The notes: a model not told the origin generated them from the sequence alone. Positions 8,177 to 16,578 are shown, counted from the first letter of the stretch. The stretch is DNA of 64,000 nt from Pseudohaliea sp964438205 (GCA_964438205.1 CAYTJQ010000002.1:1-64000), one strand, 5' to 3'. Numbers and translations: made by a program.

Positions 8177-9248
8177 CGGTGTATTCCCTCCGTGTCCGCG
8201 CGGGCATACCGGCGAGAAGCTCGTAGCCGGTCGTCCCGGAGCCCTCGGCGACCTCGCCCACGGGCAGGTCGTCACCCCAGAGCCGGACCGGGTCGCCGAC
8301 GTGGATCGGGGCGAGGTCCGTCACGTCGACGGTGATCATGTCCATGGAGACCCGGCCGGCGAGCGGGGCCCGCCGGCCGTTGACGAGCACAGCGGTGCCG
8401 CTGGCCGTCGTGCGCGGATAGCCGTCCGCGTAGCCCGCGGCGACGGTGGCGATGCGCGAGGGCCGCTCGGCCACCCAGCTGCCGCCGTAGCCGACCGCGT
8501 CCCCGGCGGGAATCTCGCGCACGGCGATCACCGCGGACTCGAACTGCATGACGGAAAGGAGGCCGTCGCCGGCGGGGTCGGTCCGCGGCAACGGGGTATC
8601 GCCGTAGAGCAGGTAGCCGGGACGGATCCAGTCGAGGTGGGTCTCCGGGCGGGCGAGCACGGCCGGGGAGTTGGCCGCGGAGAGCGCCAGGGGCAGGTCG
8701 CGAGTGGCGTCGAGAAAGCGTTCGAGCTGCTCGCCGGTCTCGGGGCGGTCCAGCTCCTCGGCACGGGCGAAGTGGGTACAGGCAACCTCGGGCAGGGCGT
8801 GCGCGCAGGCGGCGAGGCGCTCGTAGGCGTGCCTGGCGTGCTCGGGTGCGAGGCCGAGGCGGTGCATGCCGGTATCGAGCTTCAGCCAGCAGCGCAGCGG
8901 GCCGGGGAGCCGCGCCGCCTCGAGCCAGGCGAGCTGCTCCGGGCCGGTGATGTTCACCGTCAGGTCCCGGGCCTGGGCCTCGACGAGGTCCGCCGGCTCG
9001 AAGGGGCCCTCGAGCAGGAGCAGCGGGGCCTCGATCCCGGCGTCCCGCAGCGCCGCGGCCTCGTCCAGGGTGGCCACGGCGAAGGCGTCCGCGGACGCCT
9101 CGAGGGCGCGGGCCGCGGCGACCGCCCCGTGGCCGTAGCCGTCCGCCTTGATCACCGCCATCAGCCGGGAGCCGGGAGCGCGGGCCGCCGCAAGCGCCGC
9201 GTTCCCGCGCAGCCGCGCCAGGTCGATGCGGGCCCGCGTGGGACGCAT
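8172..9248 (-). CDS. alr: Alanine racemase
   Basis: This 358-residue PLP enzyme interconverts L- and D-alanine. The N-terminal barrel carries AVIKADGYGHG with PLP-lysine K34. Further along are LDTGMHRLGL, the AVGYGGSW segment with the catalytic tyrosine, and a C-terminal beta domain with VSMDMITVDVT. The ATG at 9246-9248 overlaps the preceding transaminase stop as TGATG, so translation is probably coupled. Its place at the end of a DUF1445-pxpABC-DUF4392-dat operon suggests a catabolic or balancing role in D-amino-acid exchange as well as, or rather than, cell-wall supply. Whether it is the only racemase of the genome is unknown. Confidence 0.93.
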   Translation of the reverse strand: MRPTRARIDLARLRGNAALAAARAPGSRLMAVIKADGYGHGAVAAARALEASADAFAVATLDEAAALRDAGIEAPLLLLEGPFEPADLVEAQARDLTVNITGPEQLAWLEAARLPGPLRCWLKLDTGMHRLGLAPEHARHAYERLAACAHALPEVACTHFARAEELDRPETGEQLERFLDATRDLPLALSAANSPAVLARPETHLDWIRPGYLLYGDTPLPRTDPAGDGLLSVMQFESAVIAVREIPAGDAVGYGGSWVAERPSRIATVAAGYADGYPRTTASGTAVLVNGRRAPLAGRVSMDMITVDVTDLAPIHVGDPVRLWGDDLPVGEVAEGSGTTGYELLAGMPARTRREYTG

Positions 9249-10105
9249 CAGTAGTCGAACTTGTGCGCCGCGAACAGCCCCTGCGCCGCGGCCCAGACCG
9301 GGCCGACCTCGCCGCTGCCCACGGGGTGCCCGTCGATGGCGGTGACCGGCGCGATCTCCTTGCTCGAGCTGGTCAGCCAGACCTCGTCGGCGCCCGCGAG
9401 CTCTTCCCGGTGCACCACCCGCTCTTCCACAGTGATGTCGCTGTGGCGGCGGAGGATGTCGAGCACCAGCTCGCGGGTAATACCCGGCAGTTTCTGGTGA
9501 TCCAGGGGGGGTGTGGCCACGGTGCCGCCGGCGACCAGGAAGACATTGCAGGCGGCCGCCTCCGTGAGTTCGCCGGCGTCGTTGTAGAGGATGGTCTCGT
9601 CGTTGCCTGCGGACTGGCCCTGGCGCATGTGCATGACGTTGCCGAGCAATGCCGTGGACTTGATGTGGCAGCGTTTCCAGCGCAGGTCCTCGGCGGTGCT
9701 GACGCGGTAGCGCTTCACGGTGGCCGGATCGCCGCTCGGCGCCGGCGGAATCTCGAAGGTGTAGGCGAAAATCGTCGCTTGCGTCTCCTCCGGGAAGGCG
9801 TGGTTGCGTTTCTCGTAGGCGCCGCGGCTGACGTGCAGGTAGATACCGAGGTTGCCCGCGCCGTTGCGCTCGATCAGCGCCTCCACGAGCGCGCGCCACG
9901 CCTGTTCGGACAGCCCCGGGTCGATCTCCAGCGCGGCGAGGCCGTCGCGCATGCGGCGCATGTGCGGACCGAAGCCCACCAGGCGGCCACCGTAGGAGGG
10001 TACGACCTCGTAGATGCCGTCGCCGAAGAGGAAGCCCCGGTCCATGGGTGAGATGCGCGCCTCGGCCATGGGCGTCCAGGCGCCGTTCAGGTACACGGTA
10101 GTCAT
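9248..10105 (-). CDS. dat: D-amino-acid transaminase (class IV aminotransferase)
   Basis: This 285-residue fold-type IV PLP enzyme begins VYLNGAW and continues SPMDRGFLFGDGIYEVVPSY, the D-alanine aminotransferase pattern. The PLP lysine is K149 in RCHIKSTALLGNVM. TEAAACNVFLV and LPGITRELVLDIL are also family motifs. It would transfer an amino group between D-alanine and 2-oxoglutarate, giving D-glutamate. The start ATG overlaps the DUF4392 stop by 4 bp (ATGA) and its own stop overlaps alr. A branched-chain or 4-amino-4-deoxychorismate lyase role is less likely given the motifs and the alr neighbour. Confidence 0.87.
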   Translation of the reverse strand: MTTVYLNGAWTPMAEARISPMDRGFLFGDGIYEVVPSYGGRLVGFGPHMRRMRDGLAALEIDPGLSEQAWRALVEALIERNGAGNLGIYLHVSRGAYEKRNHAFPEETQATIFAYTFEIPPAPSGDPATVKRYRVSTAEDLRWKRCHIKSTALLGNVMHMRQGQSAGNDETILYNDAGELTEAAACNVFLVAGGTVATPPLDHQKLPGITRELVLDILRRHSDITVEERVVHREELAGADEVWLTSSSKEIAPVTAIDGHPVGSGEVGPVWAAAQGLFAAHKFDY

Positions 10106-10956
10106 GCGCTTGCCTCGCGTGTGGCCGCGGCCGCCAGGGCGCGCAGCTCGCTGATGATCGTTTCGCCGGCGGACGGGTCCATGCCGTCCTCGGTCAGGGT
10201 GTTTTCCCGGGTCACGCCGTCGACGCTGCCGCGGGAGGACAGGAAGGCGAGCAGCTCCCGTGGCCGCAGGGCGCCCAGGTGGTCCGTCGCTTCGAGGAGA
10301 TCGAAGTAGGCGAGCAGCCCGTAGGCGCCCCAGTTGGAGACATCCGCCACCAGCAGTTCGTCACAGCTGGTGGCCGCCGGGGTGATCGCCAGTTTTGCCA
10401 CCGCCGCGGCGACCTTGCCCATGCCGATCTCGTTGCCGCCGTCACCGATGGCGATGGTGGGGCAGTCGCAGAGCTCAAGGTAGCTGTCGAAGATGCCGCA
10501 GTCGGCGGAGATGTCCTCGCCGCGCATGTTGTAGTAGCGGCCGTCGGCGGCGAGGCCCGGGCGCTCGATGGACACGATGGCGTCCGGGGTGACCTGGGCG
10601 AGGCGGAGGATCGCCTCCTCCCGCGCCGCGTCGCGGTCCGTCGCCTGCAGCGGCAGGACACGGAACTCGTGCTCGAGTTCGGCCGCGAGCGGTGTCGCGC
10701 AGGCGATCCAGCACTGGGCGCCGCGCTGCTCGAGGGCGCGGTAGAGCGCCATGGCGCCGACCGGGCCGTCGGTCTCGAAGGTGCCGGCCACGGGGAAGCC
10801 CGTGCCGATGAGTACCCGGCGCGCGTCGGCGAGCAGCGCGCTGGCGCGACGATAGTAGCCCGGTTCCAGTGCCGCGCGCAGGGACTGCATCCCGCGCGGG
10901 TTGCGCGCCACCAGGAGCCCCTCGAGGGCATCGTCAAAGCGCTTGTCGGCGGTCAC
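10102..10956 (-). CDS. DUF4392 protein (D-glutamate cyclase C-terminal-like)
   Basis: This 284-residue cytosolic protein matches the DUF4392 family by eye: RRVLIGTGFPVAG and ETDGPVGAMALYRALEQRG near the N-terminus, YYNMRGEDISADCG, then CPTIAIGDGGNEIGMGKVA and CDELLVADVSNWGAYGLL. In vertebrate mitochondrial D-glutamate cyclase (DGLUCY) this domain is fused behind a DUF1445 domain; here both occur as separate genes in one operon. The GTG start overlaps the pxpC stop by 4 bp (GTGA), and its stop overlaps dat by 4 bp. A role with DUF1445 in D-glutamate / 5-oxo-D-proline interconversion is inferred from family and context. Confidence 0.82.
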   Translation of the reverse strand: MTADKRFDDALEGLLVARNPRGMQSLRAALEPGYYRRASALLADARRVLIGTGFPVAGTFETDGPVGAMALYRALEQRGAQCWIACATPLAAELEHEFRVLPLQATDRDAAREEAILRLAQVTPDAIVSIERPGLAADGRYYNMRGEDISADCGIFDSYLELCDCPTIAIGDGGNEIGMGKVAAAVAKLAITPAATSCDELLVADVSNWGAYGLLAYFDLLEATDHLGALRPRELLAFLSSRGSVDGVTRENTLTEDGMDPSAGETIISELRALAAAATREASA

Positions 10957-11894
10957 GGGGTGCGCTCCAGGATGGGCCTGGCGGCTTCGAAGGCGCGGGC
11001 CAGGTGCAGCGCGTTGTGCGCGGCATGCTGGGTAAGGGGCGTGAACACCACCTCGCCACCGGGGACCTGCTGTGCGAGCGCGGCCAGATCCAGGGACAGC
11101 ACGGCGCCGATCTTCGGGTAGCCGCCGATGGTCTGGCGGTCGTTGAGGAGCACGATGGGCTGGCCGTCCGCCGGCAGCTGGACGGCGCCGAGGCAGATGC
11201 CCTCGGAGAGAATGCCGTCGATGTCGGCGCGCACCGCGGGGCCCTCGAGGCGGTAGCCCATGCGGTCCGCGCGGTCGGTGACGGCGTAGCGGCTGCCGAA
11301 GAAGCGGCGCTGGGCGAGCCGTGGAAAATGGTGCTGCTGGTAGCCGGGCACCACCCGCAGCGTGACCTGGCGGGTGTAGCGCGGCCGCGCGGTCTCCGGC
11401 AGGTAGCGGCGGCGCCGCTCGCGCACCGCGTCGCAGGGAAGCAGGTCCCCCGGCGCCAGCTTGCCGCTGCCGAGCCCCCCGAGCCCCTCGCGGAGCACCG
11501 TCGCCACGCTGCCGAACGCGGGCTCGGCATGGAAGCCCCCGGCGACGCCCAGGTAGGCGCGGCAGCCGACGGGCGGGTGGCCGAGCTCGATGCGGTCGCC
11601 GGCGCGCACCGGGTGCACTTCCCAGCCCGGGCGCTCGTCGCCGTTGATCGCCAGCGGCATGGGCGCGCCGGTGACGCAGAGGAAAGTGTCGGTTTCCGCC
11701 GTGAAGCGGGCACCGCCGAAGCTCAGCTCCACCGCGGCCGCGCCGGCGGGGTTCTCGAGGAGGCGGTTGCACAGGTCGAACGCCTGCCGGTCCAGCGGGC
11801 CGCCATCGGTCAGGCCGAGGCGATAGTGGCCGCGGCGCCCGGCGTCCTGGAGGAGGGCGAGGAGGCCCGGATCGTCGACGCGCAGCCCGTTCAC
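10953..11894 (-). CDS. pxpC: 5-oxoprolinase subunit C (biotin-dependent carboxyltransferase/KipA-like)
   Basis: This 313-residue cyclophilin-like protein is related to allophanate hydrolase subunit 2. It shows LLQDAGRRGHYRLGLTDGGP and DRQAFDLCNRLLENP at the N-terminus, then FFGSRYAVTDRADRMGYRLE and a C-terminal GGYPKIGAVLSLDLAAL. The GTG at 11892-11894 is set by a 4-bp GTGA overlap with pxpB. PxpA, PxpB and PxpC together hydrolyse 5-oxoproline to glutamate using ATP. All three subunits are intact and consecutive here. Confidence 0.92.
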   Translation of the reverse strand: MNGLRVDDPGLLALLQDAGRRGHYRLGLTDGGPLDRQAFDLCNRLLENPAGAAAVELSFGGARFTAETDTFLCVTGAPMPLAINGDERPGWEVHPVRAGDRIELGHPPVGCRAYLGVAGGFHAEPAFGSVATVLREGLGGLGSGKLAPGDLLPCDAVRERRRRYLPETARPRYTRQVTLRVVPGYQQHHFPRLAQRRFFGSRYAVTDRADRMGYRLEGPAVRADIDGILSEGICLGAVQLPADGQPIVLLNDRQTIGGYPKIGAVLSLDLAALAQQVPGGEVVFTPLTQHAAHNALHLARAFEAARPILERTP

Positions 11895-12568
11895 AGCTCG
11901 CCCCCGAGGGCGAGGTATTCCTCGCGGTCGATAGGCCGGAAGCGGACCCGGTCGCCCACGGCCACGGGCATGCAGGGATCCCCGGCCGGGTCGAAGAGTC
12001 GTTTCGGGCATCGCCCCACGAGGTTCCAGCCGCCGGGAGAGGCGGCCGGGTAGACCGCCGTCTGCCGGTCCGCGATGGCGATGGCGCCGCGGGGCACCCG
12101 CTGCCGCGGCGTCGCCAGCCGGGGCGCCGCGATGCGCGCGTCGACCTCGCCGAGGTAGGCAAAACCCGGCGCGAAGCCGATGGCGTAGACGCGGTACTCG
12201 GTGCCGCTGTGCAGGGCGATCACCTCGTCGGTGGTCAGCCCCGCACGCCGGGCGAGGTCCTCGAGGTCGGCGCCGCTGTCGCTGCTGTACCAGGCCGGCA
12301 GCTCCACCAGCCGCCCCGTGCCGGGCTCGCCCCGCTCGAGGTCGTAGCCGAGCCGGTGCAGCTCGCGGATGACCGCCATGTGGTCCGTGAGGAAGGCATC
12401 GAACAGCACCAGCAGGGAGGCGTAGGAGGGCACCAGATCGAGGAGCTGGTCGCCGAGCGCGCCGGGCAGGGCGTCGGCGAGGGCCTGGACTCGCGCCGAA
12501 ACGGCAGGGTCCATGCCCTCGCCGAGGTAGACCATGAGGGCGTTCTCACCCGCGGGCTGGATGACCAT
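11891..12568 (-). CDS. pxpB: 5-oxoprolinase subunit B (KipI-like)
   Basis: This 225-residue protein is related to allophanate hydrolase subunit 1. The N-terminus (GENALMVYLG) and LVPSYASLLVLFD fit domain 1; YAIGFAPGFAYLGEVD and AAPRLATPRQRVPRGAIAIA fit the cyclophilin-like domain, followed by SPGGWNLVGRCP. The ATG at 12566-12568 is one base after the pxpA stop. It forms the PxpBC complex with the next gene product. In Bacillus the homologue KipI also binds a histidine kinase, but the operon context here points to 5-oxoprolinase. Confidence 0.92.
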   Translation of the reverse strand: MVIQPAGENALMVYLGEGMDPAVSARVQALADALPGALGDQLLDLVPSYASLLVLFDAFLTDHMAVIRELHRLGYDLERGEPGTGRLVELPAWYSSDSGADLEDLARRAGLTTDEVIALHSGTEYRVYAIGFAPGFAYLGEVDARIAAPRLATPRQRVPRGAIAIADRQTAVYPAASPGGWNLVGRCPKRLFDPAGDPCMPVAVGDRVRFRPIDREEYLALGGEL

Positions 12569-12569
12569 G

Positions 12570-13325
12570 TCAGGCGCCCGTCGTCCGCCCTGGCGCCCGC
12601 TCGCCGATGCGCTCGCGGATCTCGCGGATGGCGCGCACGCCTTCCTCGTTGTCGCCGTGGACGCAGAGTGTGTCCGCGTCGAGGGGCAGCCGCCGGCCGC
12701 TGGCGGTGGTCACGGACCGGTCCGAAACGAGGGACTCCACCTGCTCGAGCATGCGTTCGCGGTCGTGCACGGCCCCCGGCTCGCGCCGGGAGAGGAGGTG
12801 GCCGTCGTCGTCGTAGCAGCGGTCGGCGAAGGCCTCGAAGAGCAGCCCAACCCCGTGCCGCGCCGCCTCCTCGCGGTACTCGTCGGCCGCGGCGGTGGCC
12901 AGCAGCATGAGCTCGAGGGGACGGTGGAAGCCGGCGAGGGCGGAGAGGACTGCGTCGCGGATCGCCGCGTCGCGCATCATGTCGTTGTAGAGGGCGCCGT
13001 GCGGTTTGACGTAGTCCAGGACGAGACCGGCGCAGGCCGCCATGCCATCGAGCGCGGCGACCTGGTAGCGCAGGGTGGCGACGAGCTCCTCCCGGGACAG
13101 GTTCATGGAGCGCCGGCCGAAGCCGACGAGATCCGGGTAGGCCGGGTGCGCGCCGACGCGCACGCCGTGCTCCCGGGCCAGGGCCAGGGTCTCGGCCAGG
13201 GTCAGCGGGTCCCCCCCGTGGAAGCCGCAGGCGATGTTGGCGAGATCGATGTGCGGCATGACGTGGGCGTCCATGCCCATGCGCCAGGGGCCGTAGCTCT
13301 CGCCGAGGTCACAGTTGAGCAGCAT
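12570..13325 (-). CDS. pxpA: 5-oxoprolinase subunit A (LamB/YcsF family)
   Basis: This 251-residue protein begins MLLNCDLGESYGPWRMG, the LamB/YcsF signature, followed by PHIDLANIACGFHGGDP and VRVGAHPAYPDLVGFGRR. KPHGALYNDM and EAFADRCYDDDGHLLSR are further conserved segments, and TLCVHGDN lies near the C-terminus. The ATG at 13323-13325 has a strong AGGAGG upstream, the best ribosome site of the operon. As the PxpA subunit it carries out ring opening of the phosphorylated 5-oxoproline. It lies 20 bp after the DUF1445 gene. Confidence 0.93.
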   Translation of the reverse strand: MLLNCDLGESYGPWRMGMDAHVMPHIDLANIACGFHGGDPLTLAETLALAREHGVRVGAHPAYPDLVGFGRRSMNLSREELVATLRYQVAALDGMAACAGLVLDYVKPHGALYNDMMRDAAIRDAVLSALAGFHRPLELMLLATAAADEYREEAARHGVGLLFEAFADRCYDDDGHLLSRREPGAVHDRERMLEQVESLVSDRSVTTASGRRLPLDADTLCVHGDNEEGVRAIREIRERIGERAPGRTTGA

Positions 13326-13345
13326 GGGACATCCTCCTGCAAGCG

Positions 13346-14131
13346 CTAGAGCACGGCGAGCCGGCTGTTGCGCAGGTCCGTGACGAGCATGCAGCCGGGG
13401 CTGTGGGTAATGGCAATGGGGGGGCGGGCGTGCGCCAGCGCCACCTGCGGCGTCACCCCGCAGGCCCAGAATACCGGAAGCTCCTCCGCTGCAACGGGAA
13501 CCGGATCGCCGTAGTCCGGCGCGCCGAGGTCGCCGATGCCGATGAGCCCCGGGTCGCCCAGGTGCACCGGCGCGCCGTGCACCGCCGGGAAGCGCGTGCA
13601 CACCTGGATCGCCCGGATCGCGTCGGCGGCGCGGAAGGGCCGCATGCTCACCACCATGTCGCCGCGGAAGGGCCCGGCAGCGGCGCAGGGAATGTTCGTC
13701 CGGTACATGGGGACATTGCAACCCAGGCTGACGTTGCGCACCTCGAGTCCGTCGGCGAGCAGTGCCTCCTCGAAGGAAAAGGAGCAGCCGAGGGCAAAGG
13801 CAACGAAGTCGTCCCGCCAGCGGTCGGCGATGCTCGCCGGCTCGGCGGTCAGTTCGCCGTCTTCGAACACGCGGTAACGGGGCAGGTCGTGGCGCAGGTC
13901 GATGTCGCCGAGGGCCGGAAGCGTCGGGTCGCCGGGGGACGGGCTGACGGCCAGCAGCGGGCAGGGTTTCGGGTTGGCCTGGCAGAAGCGGAGGAAGTCG
14001 GCGGCAAAGGCCTCCGGCAGCACGACGAGGTTGCACTGTACGTGCCCCGGGGCGAAGCCCGAGGTATTGTCGCTGAAGGCGCCGCTGCGCATCGCTGCGC
14101 GCAGGGCGGCGGGTGTCGCGTGACGATCCAT
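13346..14131 (-). CDS. DUF1445 protein (putative hydro-lyase / D-glutamate cyclase N-terminal-like)
   Basis: This 261-residue protein belongs to the DUF1445 family: GFAPGHVQCNLVVLPEAFA, ADRWRDDFVAFALGCSFSFE, VRNVSLGCNVPMYRTNIPC, GDMVVSMRP, and a C-terminal VFWACGVTPQVAL with AITHSPGCMLVTDL. The ATG at 14129-14131 follows GGAG. The same family next to 5-oxoprolinase genes is known from Bacillus (ycsI), and in vertebrate D-glutamate cyclase it is the N-terminal domain. It is the first gene of the operon. The predicted reaction, D-glutamate to 5-oxo-D-proline plus water, is inferred; older databases call it a putative hydro-lyase. Confidence 0.85.
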   Translation of the reverse strand: MDRHATPAALRAAMRSGAFSDNTSGFAPGHVQCNLVVLPEAFAADFLRFCQANPKPCPLLAVSPSPGDPTLPALGDIDLRHDLPRYRVFEDGELTAEPASIADRWRDDFVAFALGCSFSFEEALLADGLEVRNVSLGCNVPMYRTNIPCAAAGPFRGDMVVSMRPFRAADAIRAIQVCTRFPAVHGAPVHLGDPGLIGIGDLGAPDYGDPVPVAAEELPVFWACGVTPQVALAHARPPIAITHSPGCMLVTDLRNSRLAVL

Positions 14132-14157
14132 GGTCGACTCCGGTCGGTGCCAGCGCC

Positions 14158-14177
14158 TATAGTATGGCCGCACTATA
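14158..14177. promoter_or_regulatory. Palindrome in front of the D-glutamate/5-oxoproline operon
   Basis: TATAGT-N8-ACTATA with a central GGCC; 16 of 20 positions are symmetric. It lies 27 bp upstream of the DUF1445 start in the divergent gap to the acyl-CoA synthetase. On the minus strand TATAGT could also serve as a -10. No regulator gene is adjacent, so the binding protein is unknown. Confidence 0.5.
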
Positions 14178-14280
14178 ACGCGACCGGGTATACCGCAACC
14201 GGGATAGCCTTTCCGCCGGCCACGGTCCCCAGGTGCCGTGAACTTGAGTGCCGATAATACGTAGACAACGAGGTTCCAGC

Positions 14281-15861
14281 ATGCCCCACCCCAGCGTGAC
14301 CGCCGAGACCCTGCCGCACAAGCCCGCCATCATCATGGGCGGCAGCGGCGAGATCGTCACCTACCGCGAACTCGACGAGCGCTCCAACCAGGGCGCGCAG
14401 CTGCTGCGCAGCCTCGGCCTCGAAAAGGGCGATCATATCGCGCTCATGCTCGAGAATCGCCGCGAGTTTCTCGAGATCTGCTTCGCCTGCCAGCGCTCCG
14501 GGATCGTCTACACGCCCGTGAGCACTCACCTGAAGGCAGACGAGACGCGTTACATCCTCGAGAACTGCGGCGCGAAGCTGTTCATCACCTCGCCGAAGCT
14601 GCACGACGTCGCCGGTAAGATGCTCGAGGGCGCCGGGGCCGTCGCCCATTTCTACATGGTGGGCGGTATCGCCGACGGCTTCGAGAGCTGGGAGGAGGCC
14701 GTGGACCGGCAGCCGGCGGAGCGTATCGCTGACGAGGCCTACGGGGTGGACATGCTCTATTCCTCCGGGACCACCGGTAAGCCGAAGGGTGTGTTCCTTC
14801 CGCCGCCCACGGACGACCCCTACGCGGAGCACCCGATGGCGCCGAGCCTGGGGGCAGCCTTCGGCTTCAGCGACGAGACCGTCTATCTCTCGCCCGCGCC
14901 GCTCTATCACGCCGCCCCGCTGCGCTACAACATGATGGTGCTGTCCCTGGGCGGCACCACCGTGGTCATGGAGAAGTTCGAGCCCGAGGCGGCGCTGGCG
15001 CTCATCCAGGAGCACCGCTGCACCCACAGCCAGTGGGTGCCGATCATGTTCATCCGCATGCTCAAGCTGCCCCGGGAGACGCGCGAGCAGTACGACATTT
15101 CCAGCATGCAGTTCGCGATCCACGCGGCGGCTCCCTGTCCCATCGAGGTCAAGGAGCAGATGATCGCGTGGTGGGGCCCGGTGATCGTCGAGTACTACGC
15201 CGCCAGCGAGGCGATCGGTATCACCATCATCGATTCCGCCGCCTGGCTCACCCACAAAGGTTCCGTGGGCCCGGCGGTGCTCGGCCAGGTCCACATCGTC
15301 GACGACGACGGCAACGAACTGCCCCCGGGGGAGATCGGCACCGTGTATTTCTCCGGCGAGCAGGCGAGCTTCCAGTACCACGGCGAGCCGGAGAAGACCG
15401 CCGAGGCCTTCGACCACCGCGGCTGGGCCACCACCGGCGACTTGGGCTACCTGGACGAGGACGGTTTCCTGTACCTCACGGACCGCAAGCACTTCACCAT
15501 CATCTCCGGCGGCGTGAACATCTACCCGCAGGAAATCGAAAATATCCTCATCACCCACGACAAGGTGGCGGACGTGGCGGTGTTCGGCGTCCCCGACGAG
15601 GAGTTCGGTGAAGCGGTCACCGCCGTGGTACAGCCGCTGAACTGGGCCGACGCCACCGACGAGGTCGCTATCGAGATCATGGAGTGGCTCCGCGACCGGG
15701 TCGCGCATCTCAAGGTGCCGAAGGCGCTGCACTGGCACCCGAAGCTGCCGCGCATGGACAACGGCAAGCTCTACAAGCGCCACCTCGCGGAGGAGTTCCG
15801 CGGCGGTGCCCGGGCCGACGACGGGCCCAGCGTGGATCCGAAGAACGACGACAAGGGCTGA
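14281..15861 (+). CDS. Acyl-CoA synthetase (AMP-dependent ligase)
   Basis: This 526-residue adenylate-forming enzyme activates a carboxylic acid to its CoA thioester. The phosphate-binding loop MLYSSGTTGKPKG lies at about residue 160. EYYAASEAIG is the A5 motif, TGDLGYLDEDGFLYLTDR A7/A8, IISGGVNIYPQEIE the hinge region, and LPRMDNGKLYKR holds the catalytic lysine at the C-terminus. The ATG at 14281 follows CGAGGTTCC; an in-frame ATG 33 bases upstream is less likely. It resembles the FadD3/FadD13-type ligases of Actinobacteria and marine gammaproteobacteria. The acid substrate is unknown; acyl-CoA clusters elsewhere in the window are compatible with lipid, steroid or isoprenoid acids. Confidence 0.88.
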   Translation: MPHPSVTAETLPHKPAIIMGGSGEIVTYRELDERSNQGAQLLRSLGLEKGDHIALMLENRREFLEICFACQRSGIVYTPVSTHLKADETRYILENCGAKLFITSPKLHDVAGKMLEGAGAVAHFYMVGGIADGFESWEEAVDRQPAERIADEAYGVDMLYSSGTTGKPKGVFLPPPTDDPYAEHPMAPSLGAAFGFSDETVYLSPAPLYHAAPLRYNMMVLSLGGTTVVMEKFEPEAALALIQEHRCTHSQWVPIMFIRMLKLPRETREQYDISSMQFAIHAAAPCPIEVKEQMIAWWGPVIVEYYAASEAIGITIIDSAAWLTHKGSVGPAVLGQVHIVDDDGNELPPGEIGTVYFSGEQASFQYHGEPEKTAEAFDHRGWATTGDLGYLDEDGFLYLTDRKHFTIISGGVNIYPQEIENILITHDKVADVAVFGVPDEEFGEAVTAVVQPLNWADATDEVAIEIMEWLRDRVAHLKVPKALHWHPKLPRMDNGKLYKRHLAEEFRGGARADDGPSVDPKNDDKG

Positions 15862-16050
15862 GCCCGCTCTGGGCGGCTCGCCCCGTGCCGGCGGGGGCTG
15901 GCTATCCTGCCAGGCCTGTCGCGGCGGGGCGCTGCTCCCGAGGCTCGACGGCGCATGGCCACATCCTCGGCACAGTCACCCTCCCATGCCTGTGACTTTC
16001 GATGCTGTCTAGTTCCTGCGGGGGCACACAGCGAGTCCGCACACGAATGG
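15862..16050. other. Intergenic region, no gene seen
   Basis: 189 bp between the acyl-CoA synthetase and the convergent HTH protein. I see short GC-rich self-complementary stretches after the ligase stop but no convincing terminator or small ORF. Confidence 0.5.
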
Positions 16051-16575
16051 CTATGCGGTAATCAATTCTCCATTACCCTGACTGCTCACCGGGTGACGGA
16101 TCGCCTCCTTAGCGACGTTCACTTCCAGCGTCACGCGTGCGACGTCCAGCACTCCGGGATCAATCCCATAGTTCCTCCGGGCCTGCAGCCAATCAAGTAC
16201 CTCCGCCAGGTGCCAGAGCGAGGTACTGCCGTCATGAACCGGCATTGGGAATGTTGCCCGGTGAGCAAGCATGAGTTTACGCATTGCCTGACGGGAAATT
16301 CCCACCAGATCGGCCACATCCGTCAAGCCCACAAGATCCGGCGAGGCTTCGATCAGGCGCGCCGTAGGGACCACTCGCTTGACGTCGGCCAGCGCTGTGC
16401 GAACCGCTTCCTCGGCGCTGTCCGCCTCGCGGGAGAATTCCAGTGCCAGGCGTCCTCGTTGTCCCACACCAACCAGCGCATCATTACAACCAGCGGCACC
16501 GAGCAGCTCCACGAGGGCATCCAGGTCGTCATCCTGTTCAGCCAATTGGTACTTCAGCATAAAGATGTACTCCAC
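16051..16575 (-). CDS. HTH DNA-binding protein, probable antitoxin of a HicAB-like pair
   Basis: This 174-residue protein has two parts. Residues 1-75 form an alpha/beta region ending with SAEEAVRTALADVKRVVP, like the partial RNase-H-like fold of HicB antitoxins. Residues 82-110 form a helix-turn-helix (VGLTDVADLVGISRQAMRKL), followed by an AlpA/MerR-like tail (STSLWHLAEVLDWLQARR). The start is GTG at 16573-16575 with GAGGAG upstream, three bases after the toxin-like gene's stop, so the two are translated together. GC content is visibly lower than the 68-70% around it. I do not recognise a named family; the antitoxin role is inferred from gene order, fold pattern and operator. Confidence 0.7.
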   Translation of the reverse strand: MEYIFMLKYQLAEQDDDLDALVELLGAAGCNDALVGVGQRGRLALEFSREADSAEEAVRTALADVKRVVPTARLIEASPDLVGLTDVADLVGISRQAMRKLMLAHRATFPMPVHDGSTSLWHLAEVLDWLQARRNYGIDPGVLDVARVTLEVNVAKEAIRHPVSSQGNGELITA

Positions 16576-16578
16576 GGG

